Notes: generated by a model from the letters alone, not told the origin. Counted from the stretch's first letter, positions 13,101 to 27,555 are shown. The stretch is DNA of 64,000 bases from Echinococcus granulosus (GCF_000524195.1 NW_020170573.1:31282-95281), one strand, 5' to 3'. Made by a program: numbers and translations.

Positions 13101-16100
13101 TCCTTGGTCACTGGTTAATTTAACCAGCCTTCCCGTGTATTTCGAAGTCTTTGGTAACGGCTGAATGCATCACATAAGTGGCTCTTTAAATAATCAAAGC
13201 CATAAATAGGGTCTTTAATGTCAGAAGATCCCCGTAAGCCATCAGAGGTTAAGTTAGTTGGAGTCCTAAGGCCTCAAATACAAGATTTCAAGCCTCGTGT
13301 TAGAGCTATTTCTCAATGAACTCGTTACTTTAAGAACAGTTTATGTTTGACTTCTTGACAGGTTGTTAGTATTGCGTGCTCCAGAGGCCTACCACCTTCA
13401 ATTCCCAGTCACAATAAATTATCTAATCTTTGACAGTTGCGCGATTATTTCCCAGGGAATTTGGTGTGCACAAATATATATTAGTGATGTGAAATAAAAA
13501 TGAATTGTCTTGGGAAGATGCTTCTCGAGTCTTCCAACCAAAAGGGCGAAAATCGAGGTTAAAACAGTTGCTTTCACTGAAAGGAAAAACATGTCAGGCA
13601 CACAGCATTGCTGCTTCTATTTAATTCTAGTTAATTAAATAAATTGTGCCTTTCCTTTTTGGGGACAAATGCGTTTTCAGGTAAAAACGGTTCCTAGCTG
13701 AATAGACACGTAAAAAAGACGACAACGCCCATCGGGTAGAACGACAGATTTTCCTGTTCATTTAAGCCATTTAAAGTAGTTTGCACCAAAGAGTTGGTGG
13801 ATGCAATGAAGCGGGTAGCCCCCTCCAGCACAAATAAGCTGGTATTTTGAAGTTTTTGCGGAATGTGCTAAAACTTGTAGTGGTTTTGTGCATGCAAAGC
13901 CTGACCTAGTTTCGCCGAAAACCAACATCTTCAAGGGGTATTTTGCAGGACTTCCGTTACAAGAAGGTGCTTCCACTGTTGTGGGAGTGGTATGACAGTC
14001 ACCCTGATCTTCAGTCCTTCGTCCTCCCCTCCATCCTAGCCGCCACTCACATTGCTGAAAGGGCTGATTTCGATCTCCACCTGCACGACCGACTCTGCTC
14101 CGCACTGCGGAGTCACAGGAGCAAACAGGTGAAGGATGTATACAATCCGTACAGACTAGCGAGTGATGCAACTATACCTTATTAAAGGTGTTTTCTGTCC
14201 CATTTTTTACGTTTGTTGCTTAGTGGCTGTTAGGAACATTGTGCAACTGACGTTACTTCAGTTCTTGGCAAAAAAATAATTATCTTCATAAAACCCTATT
14301 GTTCAATATATGTTGAATAGAAAAGTTGGTGCCAAAAGTTGGTGAGAATAAATGGGGCGCCACTTTGTCATTTCCACCTTTCCTACGTTGCACCTTTTAG
14401 CATTGAATTAGCTAAATGCTTATACGGGCATAAACTAATAAAGATGTTTTATGCTCACATAAACTTATTTTTAAGTAGGCGTCATTAGAAAAGCCCATTT
14501 GCCGCCATTTGGCAGGAGATAAAAGATGTGCTTTTTCGCTTTTACGATGCACCGGCCTGCATTCTTGATACTTCTGCCTTATCGTAAAACTAGATTCGAA
14601 AATGTGGTTAAACGTATCTGCGAACCTTTGTTTTGGGGCATTGTGCCCAGGACGATGGGTTGCCGCTAGTTTACCCGATTTCAACTGCTACCTCTGCCTC
14701 TATTACTAGTCAGTCTCATGAGCAGGATTTGCCCACTCAGCCTTTGTTCTTTTCTCATAAAAATACTGCATAGTTGTGATTAAAAAGTAGTATACGCGTA
14801 AGGAGTCTCCAATCTTCTTAAAAATATAAGAATCTTAGTGTACCTTGTCACTGTCAAGAAGAGGTTAGTGACAGATTGTACGTACTATTAATACATGACA
14901 AAGTGGGGGAAATTTTCGTTGGGATCTCAGTGAACATTGTGTACCTGATGCAGAGAGCAGAATTTTTATGGTCTGTGAGATAACGCATCGTTTTATAAGA
15001 AGTGAAGTATATCAAGGTTTGCGTCCTTTGAAAATAAAAGTCACCTACATCTAGCTACTAAACAATTTATATGCTCACCTTAGACGTGAGAAGTCGGAGC
15101 AGGAATGGTCTCTGCACTCTACCAACCTGTTGTAAGTAAATTTAAAAAAGACACTGCAAAAAATAATCAAAAGAGGTGGTGCTTTCTTGACAGAACCCAA
15201 GGGAATAGCTCATGTACAGGGCAGTGGTAATTATTAGGTCACGGACCTTGGCGCTGCCGATCGGAGATGCACTCTCTAATAACAAAGTAATTATAGGCTC
15301 ACGAGAATTCTTTTGACAAGAATTTTTGCTCTTTGAAACTGCTTCTGTCTACACAGCCTAACAGGTAGCTAATGGATGGCACTTTTCATTTTTTTTTTAA
15401 GCCAGACAAATCATCAGCTGGACTTTCGAAACGCCCTTTTCACTTCTTTAAGGCTTCAGTTGCATCGAGATGATTCTGCTGTTATAAGTTCATACTTATT
15501 AGATTCTAGCACGTAATTTATTTCATCCCTTTCAGACAAGTCTAGTTGCACTGGATTTGGTAGAATTCTTCATAAAATACCTCACATCCGAGGAAATCGT
15601 TGAAATAGTTCTACCCGACATCGCCAGCTGCATCAGGATTGGCAGTCGCAAGTCCCTGGTAAGCGTACTCCAACCTTACTCTGAATATTCCATTTGAATA
15701 GTTAATTTGTTTGGTAATGTTTTAGTAGGGGCAGTCACCGTGAGGGAAGGACTCCTTGAAATGTTTTTGAGCTGCAATAATTTCATGTTGAACGAGGGGC
15801 TGACACTACGCCTTCTCTCCTTATAACCAGAGCATTAAAATTTCATTTCACGTTTTTTTCCAAATGTGCAGTAGGAAAACAGGAACTAGGTTTTTGGTTA
15901 ATGCAATATTTAATTTGCCATTAATAATTGAAGTAGACAGCACTGGAGATGCTAATCTTTAAATTTAGAGGTCTTAATGAATTTTAAAGAGAATTTTTTA
16001 TCTTCGGTGAAATGACCAGTGTAAAATGTTTTGTCATTACTGAAAGACATTTGCAGCGGAATATCCATATGGCTTGAGTTTGATTCTACAACACTTACCG

Positions 16101-19100
16101 GTGCTAAAATTCTGTGCACATCAGTACTGATTTTAATGTCCTAGGACCCGGTAAAAAATGCCGTCTACGTTTTGCACGACTATCTTGGACCAGAAGAGCT
16201 AGAAAATCACGTCTTTCCACTACTAAAAGACGCTATCGAGGAGAACGATTCTTCTGGTTTGGTATGTGAGATTGCCTTTAAAATATCTAGTGGATCTTAA
16301 TCTAGTTGTGGATTATTTAAGCTGAAGTAGGCCGGACACTAGAGTACATGCATTTTTCTATCTTTCCTGCTGGTGAGACGTTTTGTTCTCTCATATTTTT
16401 AGACCAGTTTATTTTCTCTTATTTTTACTATGCACAATAAATATCTAAAAAGATAAGGTAATAACTTACAAAGTGCACAGATTTTATTCGAAATCGTGGT
16501 TAGAATGGCGCAAGGTGACACCAAATATACGGATTGGATCAGCTGACCAATTTATTATTTAAACCCTCCAGAGACCGTCTAGAAATGGAGCTGTTTTCGT
16601 CCGTTTGCGAAGTAAAATTTATCTCCTTCATGGGAAGCCCTCTAAATACGAGCCGGATTGCATTGGATTAGAAGGAGGCGGTTAAATTTACTTCACATCT
16701 ATAGACTGCAATGTCTATGGAAATTACTATCCCTTAAACACTTGGCACTTAGTTTGATTGAAGAAAATTAAATGCTCTTATTCCTGGCTTTCTAAAATAA
16801 GTTCGCGAACCACTTATTTATCCATGATTGTTTTTCAGTACCTTGAAATAGGGACCTTTGACAATTACGGGAACTTCCCTCACTTCACTTCACTCACATT
16901 GCAAAGTTATTAAGCTAAATTTTGACAAGGACACGCTGACCTCAGGCACATTTATTCCCCTCTGCATTGAACTTTAAAGTCATTATTGTCGGATAATACT
17001 ACCTGCTCTGCAACAAAACGACAGGTAAAGAGAATGATAATTGCTACCGTAAAGTTACAACTCCCTTCTACCCACCATGCGTGGACTTTCTGTAAAAGAC
17101 CCTTTTCTGTCGTCAGCGAGGCGGAAGAGTTGATGCTCTCAGCAGGTAATAATGCGCCCTCTTGTCGAAATCTTAGATTCAGAACGTGATGCTGGATTGC
17201 ATAGAAAGTCTCGTTCCTCACTGCAGACCGGTATTCGTGACCAAGGACCTGCTTATCTTCCTGGCCTCCATGCCCACTGCCAACATCGAAGTTGTATTTA
17301 ATGTTGCAGGTAATGTTTTTAAGCCCAACAAGTACGTTTCAAGATGATTAGGAATGAGTTAAAATGGACGCATCAGTGAAGTGCGCCTCAAGCTTTACTT
17401 GTTCACTCAAATCGTGTGATAATCCAATGCATCACTGACTGACCTAAACTGAAATGTCCTAACTCTGAAGCTTGGATTTTCTCATCTTCGACTGGTGCCA
17501 CAGACGCGTAATACGCATTCGCAATCGGTCCAGCAGTACTAAATCGTGTTGCAAGCGGATCGGTTGAGTTTTAAAACAATAAAACAGATGCATTATAGTC
17601 ATTGTCTAATGGTAATCGTACTACTTTGATTATTTGTTTAACCCGTTGTTTTGATTTCATGGGCACTTGAAGCTCAGACTCTGTACTCCCACCCAGCGGC
17701 AATACGTCGACAATGCACATTCTGCCCTAGTATTGCGTGTTCTTACATTTTCAGGAAAGACTCGGAGCGCTACAACAAATAAGTTATTAACTTTCGAATT
17801 TTAGGATTTAAAGTTGAATTTGTCAAAAGGAAAATAACAAATAATTTGACAATGGAACAATAAAGCACCTCATTTTGGTAACCAGTTTTCCTCTGCCCTA
17901 ATAGCGAACGTGTTTTTTTCCTCAATTCACCTTCTTCTCAAAATGACACTTAAAAAGAAAATCGCAATTCGGTGATGGAATTTTGCGAACTGCCAGTTAT
18001 TGATGAAGATCTAGTTTCAAAAATAACACATATTAATGCGAGGTTTTGTGTGGATTGAAGATGCTTGGAGAAGTTTTCACTATGGCAACATCATCAGAAC
18101 TAAATCATTCGAGCATAAGACTCTTAGTACACCTCCGGTCGTTTGGCTTTTGGATGAGTCTATCAAATCCCAACGTCGAAGCAATGCAGCCTCCTGTGGT
18201 ATACACGACCGCAGCTAATCTTTTCGAATCATCAAACACCTGCACTCCCTAAAATATGCACATTTCGCAAACTCAAGCATGTGATCAAGAAATATTGTTA
18301 TCCTCTTGATTGCACGAAAGTGTACCTTTTGAAGAGCAGGCAAAATTACGTGTTGCGTCGCGAGTTTCCGACTAGTGCTTATGGCATAATAAATAGTTCA
18401 ATTTTTCATTCAATTTTTTCCTTAACCTCCCCATTTTTCAGCAATGCAAACCGGTGAGTTAAATCAGCATTTGACTCACAACAGATGTTTGGAGCTCCGT
18501 AAATTTAAAAATGCAAATCCAACAGACCCTTAGGCAACAGTCATCAAGCGCGAAAAGTATTGAAGCACTACGAGACTTTCTTGAAGGTAAAAGAAGACAT
18601 AATAACAGGGCAGAATATGCACTGCTGACATATAGAATGGCCGCTCGGTTACTGGCACGGCCTAAAGGCCACGCCACCCAGCAAAAATACAAAAACGGAG
18701 TCTTAAGTGCCCTTGAAGAAAAAAAGGAAGTGTTAAACGAATGATTGAGGCATTATAGTACCGTATTTTGTTCCTAAAAATCTGCTTTTTGTCTTGCCTG
18801 AGTACCGCCACATTTGAGTGTGTATAAAATGACGGGCTATGACAAAAATGCGGTGGTTGTTTAAAAATTACTCCTCCCCAAGATATCAAATTTCACTCAC
18901 TCAAAGTATGCCTTTTATTACTTTTTTATGCCAAGATAACTTTCATTTCAACCAGTCTATATCATTTCTGGAAATTTATAAGACTGCTTAGAAGAACATG
19001 CTATTTCATCATGCTTACTTAACACTTAGCTCAACAGGAAGGTAGTGAACATGAGACGTCAAGTGATGCAGTAATTTCATTCTTTGTTTATTAGGCATCT

Positions 19101-22100
19101 TTCGTAAGGTGCTTTGCGACTGCAAGTTCCATGTCCCCTACTCGCTCATCGCGACAAAGCTACTGCCTCCACTGATACCCCTGCTCATCTCAAAGAAACT
19201 GAGTCTCACAGAGGTAAGTTGATGGCTTACTGAGTTCCTACGTCCGGCACTCGTCTGAAGTCTAACCGGGATGACGTCTGGGACTCCTAGGCGCTATGTA
19301 TACCTCTACCTTATGTTTTTGTGCCACATTTAACTGGATTTAAGTGATAATTAAAATTGCAGCTCCAATAGCTAACTTTAAACTACTTAAGAACTCGAAG
19401 AGCCATCAAATGTTTACTTTTGAATTATACCCTCATTTTACCACATCCCTATGAGTTGGACACTTTCTGAAGCGCATTAGTCTCCCCTTACTTATCCAAA
19501 ATGTGCGATGGATTTGATTCACGAGGATGCCTTTTTACTACAAAATTTAATACTAACTTATGAAATGCTACAGTATGGAAGAAAATGCAGACGTCTTCTA
19601 AATAAAACAGGCTTTTCCCCAAGTTATAGCTCTTATTTTCCCCTGTTCAGGCCCTATCATCACTTTTACTTCAGTAGACTTAGAAGTTATTTGCACTTTT
19701 AAAACTACCCCTCGCTTAAGGCTACTATTTCCGAATGAAGCAACACTTAGAGGGTACACCACGCAAAAAAGGGTAGACAGTAGAATCTTATATGTCACAA
19801 TCACCTCTTTAATTCTTACTATCATGAACGTCGAGGACGGGAAGCACCGAAGGTATTCCAGTCACACTGAAGCAATTTTTTTTATTGAGTGGAGGCGTTC
19901 TGTTGCCCAAATTCGAAAAGAATCTTTAAATTCTTTGGACCCCTGTAAAAAAATCTCTAAATTTAGTGGTAAGTGAAAGGCTTTGTACTCAGCCGTGAGA
20001 TTCATAGTTGGTAGAGATCTGGGCAGGAAGCCTACGTTGCATGGCCATTCTCCTTATTTCCACGTTTTTTCTTTACATTGCTTCTGTTAATTTACATACC
20101 TAATTTGTTGATTGCTCTCCAGCAGTGCCCCTCAACGCCAAGCTCTGGGAAAATTGATAGTGTTAAGTAGGCACTAATCATTCAACTTAATTATCCATTA
20201 CGGAGGCCCTCTTAAACTTATTTGTAAGCAAAAGCTGATGTGAATGTCAACTAACAAATGATATAAATGTGTTCACCGTGACTATCCCAATGAGAACCAG
20301 AGCAAAAGGAGTCATCCATCTCCTAAAGTGAAGTTGAATTGTCCACTTTTCCAGCCCAATGTGATACTTGGATGGATTTAGGTTTATTTGTTTTACCACT
20401 TTCAACAACTTCGTCTTCAACTTCAATTCATTCGCACTTATTCAGATTAAGCGCCATGATCTTCAAGATACACAGGATGAGACGTCTCGGCTTCGTTCAT
20501 AACGCCAAATTATCAACCGTGTCTAATCATTTTCTGCCATCGACGATGCTTCTGCACTTATTGTTTGGACAAGTAATTTCTGGTGCCTGTAGGAATTGTG
20601 GCAGAATTGGAAAATCGTCATCGATACTGTGCGGGTTTTCAAAACAGCACCAACAACAATAATTCCATTATGCATGCCCTCATCATAAAATAATTATTCC
20701 TGATTCATTTTAATTAGCTTTAAAGCCTGATTACATTCATATACTCTTTAATTGATAATCCTGTTGTTTGCGCATTATTTGTATTTTGAAGGAGCACTCT
20801 GATAAAGTTAGACCCGGAAGTAATTTTTAACCTCCAGCACGTCATAACTCAAAAACGCAGTGTCGGGAGACATGATAATTAATGAGGAATCCATTGAATT
20901 CTGGCATTTCAACAACACTTATCGAACGTACCAATCCTTTTTACCTACTACCCGATGTGAGTAGAGTCATGACCACCATATTTTTTGCCACATGATGTTA
21001 TCTGCATTCTTTTCACTTGACGACTTTTGTTGTAGTTTTGCGCTCTCATGGGAGTGGCTCGTTTGATGCTGGAGCAAATTGACCGAGGAAGGACAATCGA
21101 GTATTCACGAAAAAAAAGTCTGAGTGCAGATGAGGGCATCATGGATTACAAGTGAGGCTAAACACTTTCCGACTTCTCCGCCTCCACGACTCTCGCAACT
21201 GTTCATCTTAATGGCTTGAAATTCGCTTAGGTTAGGGACTTCTCAGCCAGGCATATTGCTAGTAGACTAACAAGAAAGTGTAAGACTATCCCATTTTAAG
21301 TGAGCCCCAGTAACATGGTCAGTTGTTTGTACTCCCAACTGAAGCATGGTTTTCGGTAAGTTAGTTAATAATTTCGCTTGGTGCGAGCTTCATACTATAG
21401 AAGATTTGATGGTTCTCAAACCAGCAGTCAAAGTGAGTTTATAATTTCCTAGCATATCTTTTACACCAACCAGAAAATTCATTGAGCCTCAGTACTGCCC
21501 ATTCTGTCCTACTGTGCACGGGTAATTGCAGTTTCGCGCCTTCCCTATTATGCATACACTATAAAATCTCTTAGCAGTAAAAATTCTACAAATTTCGGCG
21601 AAGTCCACCTTGCTTTAACCCGATGTTTGGCTTTTCAAGGGCGCCTCAATGTGTCGGACGTACTCAAGCGAGTAGCCATCGCAAGGATGTAAAAAGTCCC
21701 ATTAATGGAACTGTGGCTTGATACATCCACGCGTAACCGATTTACAGAGCAACACATTTTTTGCAAAAGAAGAACCATAAAACCTCAGTCTGACTTTGCT
21801 TGTATCAAAAGCTTTTAATCAGGGCCCTACTGAACTTTATTGGTCAGTTCGTTCTCCACGGCCCTTATCGTGATTTCGAATGCGCCAATAAGAGTAAGGA
21901 AGTAGTAATAGACAAAAAGCTAGCCACTTTTCTTTCCACAAATCAGGCAGCATTCTGACCCTCATTTAGCTCACATTTTAAAATGCACTGTTTTGAATTG
22001 CGTGCATTTTATTCCAACATCAAACAAACAGGCATACCATTGGCTGTCCTCCAGCAATTCACTTTCTCCCCACACGACTCTTAGTGTGTGGTGGACTGCA

Positions 22101-25100
22101 AATGCCGTTTTTCACCGCGAACTTCTTGCTAAGAACTAAACAACTGTGGTTAAGACCTCTTCCTTCGCTAATATTTGAAGATGCCAAAGAAAAAGCTTTG
22201 TCTTCAGAAATTGACAGCAACATTCAATTGGTTAAAAGGAAGTGCTATTTTTACAAGATAACACGATGCAAAGCCTACCTGTGAGAAGGTTTGCATTTTG
22301 GTATTGTGAGAGGGAGAGATGTGCTGTCCTACCTCACCTTCTGCATTCCATTGTCCATATTTCTTTAAGTAATTGTCTCCTCCTTTTGGTATTACTATCG
22401 GGCAGTCACATGTGAAAAAAATTGACACTTGGGAAGTGAATGTAAGGCAAAAACCCGGGGGCCGGTTGCTTTTTGCCCCTAAAGACAAAACATTTTGTAA
22501 TGTTTGGGTTCGCAGTAGGCTTGTTTTCCACTGGGAAAAGGTTGAAGACCGTAACTATGTTTTTCTTTCGCTTACTAAATAATTTAGCGACTTTCTACGA
22601 TGTTGTGGTTTCTGCTAAATGAATCGTGGAAAATTTTTTAATTACCTTACTCTATTAAAATAAATGATGCTCATCAAAGTGTATAAAATAATTTTTAAGC
22701 ACAGATCAAGCCACGTTTAGCCCTCTTTTACTGTCGCTAGCCTCAAGAACCTAAAAGATTCTAAAAAAGAGTTTGTCCTCATCAAATGACAGGTTATTTT
22801 CTTCTTTTTGCTAACAGTAGGAAATCCGAATGTTCTAATTTGGCTAATATCGGAGGTTAGGGCGAGCCCCTAATCACTGGTGCGCAATTATGCTCTGAAC
22901 TTCTCCAATTGATACTTTTAGTGTCAGAACGAACACCGGTTACTACAGAAACCTCCCTCTCATTTCCATGCAACAGCCCACAATTGACTTTTCCCGAAGT
23001 CCTCCTAATCCCAACCATGTCAATCTGTCGCGCCCGCGATCCCATTCCTCTGGCCAGTTTTTTTTCTTTTACAATTAACTGTCCAATGTCGCATCTTGTC
23101 AACTTGTTAGCTTAACGTTAATGTTTAGCTTTTTCTTTTTTAAATTTATGATTCTTGAACGAAAGGCAGGAAACTCTCAGTGTCATCAGAACAAGTAATG
23201 ATTTATTATAGTAGTGTGACTAATGTGACTTTATAGACGCAGAAGAAATATGGTCAACGAAAAAACAAGGATGAATATTTCTTCATCCCTTCTCTTATAG
23301 ATTCGAACGCTTTCTCGATTGGCATCCAGTCCAGTACGTCTCCTTGGAGTTCTAGTCGACAGTTCCTAAGTCGACTTCGAGCTTCCAGTCAGTGCTCGGA
23401 GACCATGCTCCAGAGAGGTTCCACACCTTTCGGTAGTTTCATCTCCCCCAACAAAGTAGTTCTAGCATAAAATTTGATGCCCTCTGATGCAAACTGACTT
23501 ATAAATTAGTTTTTAGTACTATGCAATACTGCAATCTCCTATCCCACTACTATGTGACAGCAAATCATTTTAACTTTGAATTCGGTAAAGAATAGAGTGA
23601 AATTGGTTCCACTCTTTCAAAAATAAATACGATGACAATTGGTTCGAAAAGTAGAGTGAATGCGTTCTGTTAACTTTGGGCACTGTCCGCAGATGCGCAA
23701 TCATGAAAGTTGTTTTTTTATTCATGAAACTCAGCTGAAACATCCTCTATTGTCGGAACAGCAAATCCATAGTGAACCACTACTTCTGTCCCGGCATCGT
23801 AAAGCTTCCGATAAGGATCATTTTCAGCCTTCTGGCATGTTTCCATACCCTATCATACTTACGAGTATTGACTGCGTCAACGGCTTACCTAAAGCTATTT
23901 CTCTCCTTTCGGAACGTGCATTTTATTAGGCTTAGGCTGTGTGTGGGGATTATTAATTCAAAAATTAATCACATGCGTGTTTGCTGCTTTGCCCAGCTGG
24001 TCTGCAGTACCTGCGGCCACAGGACAAGACACGTAGCAATCCCAGCTTTGGCCAGCGGCTTTCACTAAGCCTTCTGCCCAGGGCCTCAAGAGCTGCCTCG
24101 TGGAACAACTCGGCTACTGCACTGGCGGCACTGAAACGACGTCGCTCCTCCGGCGGCACGTCCCCACGTCTCTCGGTAGGTTACACCTATCCAATGCCGC
24201 CTTTCTTCCAATCATCCTACATTGCGTCTCGTAGGCGAAGAATTGAGTGGTTACATTTTGTTAAAGGGACCGATGCCTGGGAGAGCAAGTGGTAACATCG
24301 GAATCACGTACACCTGGTAGCGTGAAGGCTGTAATTTGGTTGCCTGACTTATCGAATAATATTGCGTAGATTTTAGGCACAATCGTTACGCTGCGTGGCC
24401 ATATTTTGTTTGAGGCTTCGTTCTTATGAATATCTTGTTTGTTAAAACTGCTCCTAGCAACGCAATGTCATTTTGTAGCCAGTAGGCTTATGAAGTCAAT
24501 ATTGGTGTGTATATATGGACCATCAATGAGATTTCTTAAAGAGACATGTATAGGGAAATTCGAGGTGAAGTGTGGATGGGATCCAACGGTGAGTTCATTT
24601 TGAAGGTTCATCAGGCTCCATAAAGTTTTCGATGTAAAGATAATCAAACTGATATAGCTTGGTTAGCCAACAAGGACTTTTTAAAATCGCTATATTTATC
24701 CTATTTCTTCTTCCCTCTCCCCTTGCATTATGCGTCTATGAAGCCTTCCATTCGGACTACTTTAAGGTTTTAAAACTGCGGATCTTAAAACTCTGCTCGT
24801 AACTTTTTTGTTGCAGTTACACTACTATAGATGGGAATTACTAGTGTGGGAATCGGTGCGTAAAACTTTGATTCATTACTGAATGCGATATGAGGCAAAG
24901 GGCAAAAAATGCAGCTGTCATAGCCTCCACACAGCGCCCACTTCAATCTTTGGATTTTTATTTTCACGACTTCAGTCCTTTATGATGGACACCTTATCGC
25001 TAGTTGTGACCAAATGGGCTGTTTCAATGTTTGAAGTAACAATTCCACCCATACCACGACTAGGTTAATAACGAAGGTAGAAAAAGTAATCTTATTTTAG

Positions 25101-26531
25101 CGGTAGAAGAGATTTCGAGGCCGCGCATGCAAATCACATTATAAGCATTACATACCTTTGGGGAATTTAACCATTCCCAGATGCCGTGTGCTTAAAACAG
25201 CGATCACAGTGTCACCAGATAGACATATTTTTGCTGGTCCGCAATAGATGCTTATAGCATTTCTACCTCTTTGGATGCATTTCCACAGGGTATTTTTAGA
25301 GATTTTAATTACATTCAGGAGCCCAGTAATGCGTGATTTGTAGGCAAATACTTGTAAAGTACACGCATAGCAGTTTTAGAGTTGGGTGTTCGTCATCGAC
25401 TCCCCTTCATGTCTTTACATGTGGCTATTTTTGGGCGGACCAAGGGGCCGATGTGTTTGTGTGCTGAGCATGCGTTATCTGATGTCGTCTAGTCTGCCCT
25501 TTTACTTTTTCCATGCCCTCCAAACCAGACACAAATACTATCCACTTCATTTACTGTCATCTAAAATTTGGAAATGTTTGAGCAGAAAGGAAAAGAAATA
25601 GACCGGGGTGTTGGTCCCAACCGTTCTAAAAGTGCAATCACGAAATGACGCCCAATGGGGCCCTTCTGTAATAGGCTGCACTGGGAATAACTAAGGGAGC
25701 AAAATCAGCAGAGCAGTTTAAGTGGAAATTTCAACGAGATGGAAATAATGCGTGAAGGTGCATAATTAACTAATGAGTGACTTTTTGAAGCTATGTATAA
25801 AAAAAGCTAACCACTTTCATCCTCTATGGCCATTCAGTTTGGATAATTTCCCCGTTTGTAAGATGCTAATATAGAGGTCATACAAACTAAACACTAGAGT
25901 ATGCAAATTTGTACTTTTTGGATTCAATGCAGTCGGATAAGAAACTCTCTCAAAAACGAGAGACAAGTTCCCAGTAAGGAAAATGCGAAAAAAATATTGG
26001 CTTTTACTGTTTGAAAGCCACCACCGGAACCACCATATATACTAAATGTGAAAATATTCCTACTTATCGAAGTTACATGAAAACTTTTATATGCATAAAA
26101 TGCCCTATTTGGCCAGCCTATCCAAATAGTCAAGCATGGGGTTCTCTGCCATCTATAAGTTGTAGTTTTAATTACTGTACTGTTAAGCGGAGATTACTGT
26201 AGGTTTCCTATGCCAAGCGATAGGTTTGCATTCTCCCTTCACCAACCAAAGATTGCTTTTGTTCTCGGCTGACGGGCAGAATGATCACTATGACTACCTG
26301 GGTGTGGGTAGTCGGACGGGCACGGGCTTTCTGGACCCTCGACGCCACAGCTATGGGTGCTCGGGCACCTCCTCAGCCAATTCGCTACTCACCGGTGGAG
26401 TCTGTGAGGGTCCCTTTTCCTCCAGTCCTCTTCAGTCCGGTCAAGGTAGCCGACGTCCCTCCGCTCCCATCTTCGATCGGAACATGGGATCGGCCAGTTA
26501 CCGTAGGATTTCCCTACTTAAAATATCCTAG
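4153..26531 (+). CDS. SCYL2: SCY1-like protein 2 (pseudokinase of clathrin-coated vesicles)
   Basis: Scy1-like pseudokinase followed by a HEAT-like region. In animals SCYL2 (CVAK104) binds clathrin and AP2 and works in endosome-Golgi traffic. Phase-consistent exons: 4153-4314, 5071-5189, 5414-5486, 6035-6079, 7066-7209, 7927-8091, 9846-9962, 12964-13089, 13949-14128, 15536-15658, 16145-16261, 17177-17309, 19095-19213, 21036-21151, 23335-23432, 23997-24175, 26280-26531; total 755 aa (human about 929). The kinase-like part is roughly residues 20-275: a glycine-loop equivalent in exon 1, 'EPLAGTLQSLL' in exon 3, MHCNICPSSIF in place of HRD-x4-N and GGFGLAES in place of DFG in exon 5, and PDLDYIAPE in exon 6. 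The helical part runs to about 580; the tail is Ser/Gly/Arg-rich. The catalytic aspartates are absent, as expected for a pseudokinase. Uncertain points: the start ATG, the exon 2 acceptor (5039 would restore a strand-3 segment but breaks phase), the exon 15 acceptor (23301 is the better-looking site but out of phase) and the true 3' end. The largest intron is 9963-12963. Confidence 0.85.
9061..9200 (+). repeat. SINE-like repeat copy in a SCYL2 intron
   Basis: It contains AAAGAAGTCATAATACTAGG, then GAGAAGGGCTGG, GGGGCTACTGGCATGGCCTG and a GGCGGAGCCTTTA end. The order is the same as in the other copies. Confidence 0.65.
10391..10434 (+). other. G-rich tract, potential G-quadruplex
   Basis: About 40 bases hold a run of about ten G followed by GGGG, GGGGG and GGG runs separated by one to four bases, all on the coding strand of a SCYL2 intron. 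Four or more G-runs at short spacing meet the usual G-quadruplex pattern. Whether it folds in the pre-mRNA is inference. Confidence 0.6.
11355..11382. repeat. AATT tetranucleotide tract (palindrome)
   Basis: Several head-to-tail AATT units within GTAATTAATTAATTAATTAC form a perfect palindrome in a SCYL2 intron. It is a simple repeat with no further function visible. Confidence 0.7.
12124..12295 (+). repeat. SINE-like repeat copy in a SCYL2 intron
   Basis: One of the best copies. It has TTATCGAGACTACCCTGGAG, AAAGAAGACATAATACTTGG, GGGGCTACTGGCAAGGCCCG, a matching GGCC half of the hairpin, then GAAGGTACAATGGCGGA and CTTAAG. Confidence 0.75.
17660..17782 (-). repeat. SINE-like repeat copy (reverse) in a SCYL2 intron
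   Basis: On the minus strand it starts TTGTAGCGCTCCGAGTCTTT and continues through AATACTAGGGCAGAATGTGC to a shortened 3' part ending in CTTCAAGTGCCC. The hairpin part is mostly lost. Confidence 0.6.
18560..18725 (+). repeat. SINE-like repeat copy in a SCYL2 intron
   Basis: It has AAAAGAAGACATAATAACAG, GGGCAGAATATGCA, a GGCACGGCC/GGCCACGCC hairpin and ACAAAAACGGAGTCTTAAGTG. It also contains an open frame of 77 codons, which I regard as chance. Confidence 0.7.
20333..20627 (+). repeat. Long dispersed repeat, copy A (inverted partner at 40259-40553)
   Basis: About 295 bp read from AGTTGAATTGTCCACTTTTC to TCGTCATCGATACT are repeated in reverse orientation at 40259-40553. The conceptual translations of the two copies agree residue for residue over the shared part, so identity is close to complete. 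Homology stops abruptly at both ends and no obvious terminal inverted repeats or target duplications are visible. It lies in the SCYL2 intron between 19213 and 21036. Read on the opposite strand it gives a mostly open frame broken by a few stops, so it may be a dead fragment of a coding sequence. Confidence 0.85.
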
Positions 26532-27555
26532 TTTCTTGTTAAAAATATCTTTTTCTCAATCTACAGGTTAGCTGTGATCTTGGTGTACCGTTAAATTCGG
26601 TTTTCCAGTGATGATATTGAAAAGAAATCGCCCCTTTTTAATATAAGTTTTCAGTTCCGATACAGTTAAATCGATCCTACGTGCAAAAATTAGGACATTA
26701 AATTCTCCTGCTTTAAAAATAGGTCATCGTCAGTCTTTTATTCAATTGGGGTCGGAATGTATTATTGCATTGAATCCTATTACAAAAACTCCTGGGTTGT
26801 CTAGCAACCCCGCTATGCAGAATCCAACTTAATAACGAAATACTACACTTTTATATAGCCGAACAGATATTGCAGAGTTGAACACAGTACAGCATTTACT
26901 AATACACATGACGGTAGATAAGGTGGTGTACATTAAACATGCTGGTCACAATGCGTTGCGCCCATGCGTGACAGTTTGCATGACTGGTGGGCAAAGTAGC
27001 AGAGTTGTGGACACAATCTTGTCTCCATTTCACACCACTCCTAAACCTAAAAGTGCATTCACACATTGAATGGTCATTATACCTAATAAACGAGATGCAC
27101 AGTTAATAGTCCAGCTCAACTTTGGCGCTATGGATGATGAAGATTGACTTTTCAGCAAGTAGAGCCTTCCTATAATTTCTTTGATTTGGTGGTACGACTT
27201 ACTGTTGGACAGAATGTTATACATAGTGACACTCATACGGAACTACGTCACCAACTTATTAAAGCCCATTTATTTTCCTGTTTTCTTGGAAAAAAACAAA
27301 TTATACCGCTATTAAATTTATTGTAAGCACTGAGTTATTGCAATAATCTCAGAAATTCAGCATTAGAATGGGATCAGAGTTAATAATTTGCCAAAAACGC
27401 ATAGCCAATAGCACATTCCTTCAAATTTCAAAAGATTCCGAAACCCTTTGTTGTTCATATAAATTTGAGCTTTTGACATTTCTACCGATGTGTCTGTTCC
27501 TTGAATATGACAAATTTATGCTCATTTTATAGAGTGGTCGCTTTAAATATGTATT

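Noticed and set aside
20339..20662. A 107-codon frame, also found at 40196-40549 on the other strand
   Set aside because: The translation shows no domain and is low in complexity; it is a by-product of the duplicated non-genic repeat.
22909..23115. Possible extra SCYL2 exon between exons 14 and 15 (a serine- and arginine-rich frame after TTTTAG)
   Set aside because: No acceptable donor follows in the right frame, and exon 15 can be joined in phase without it.
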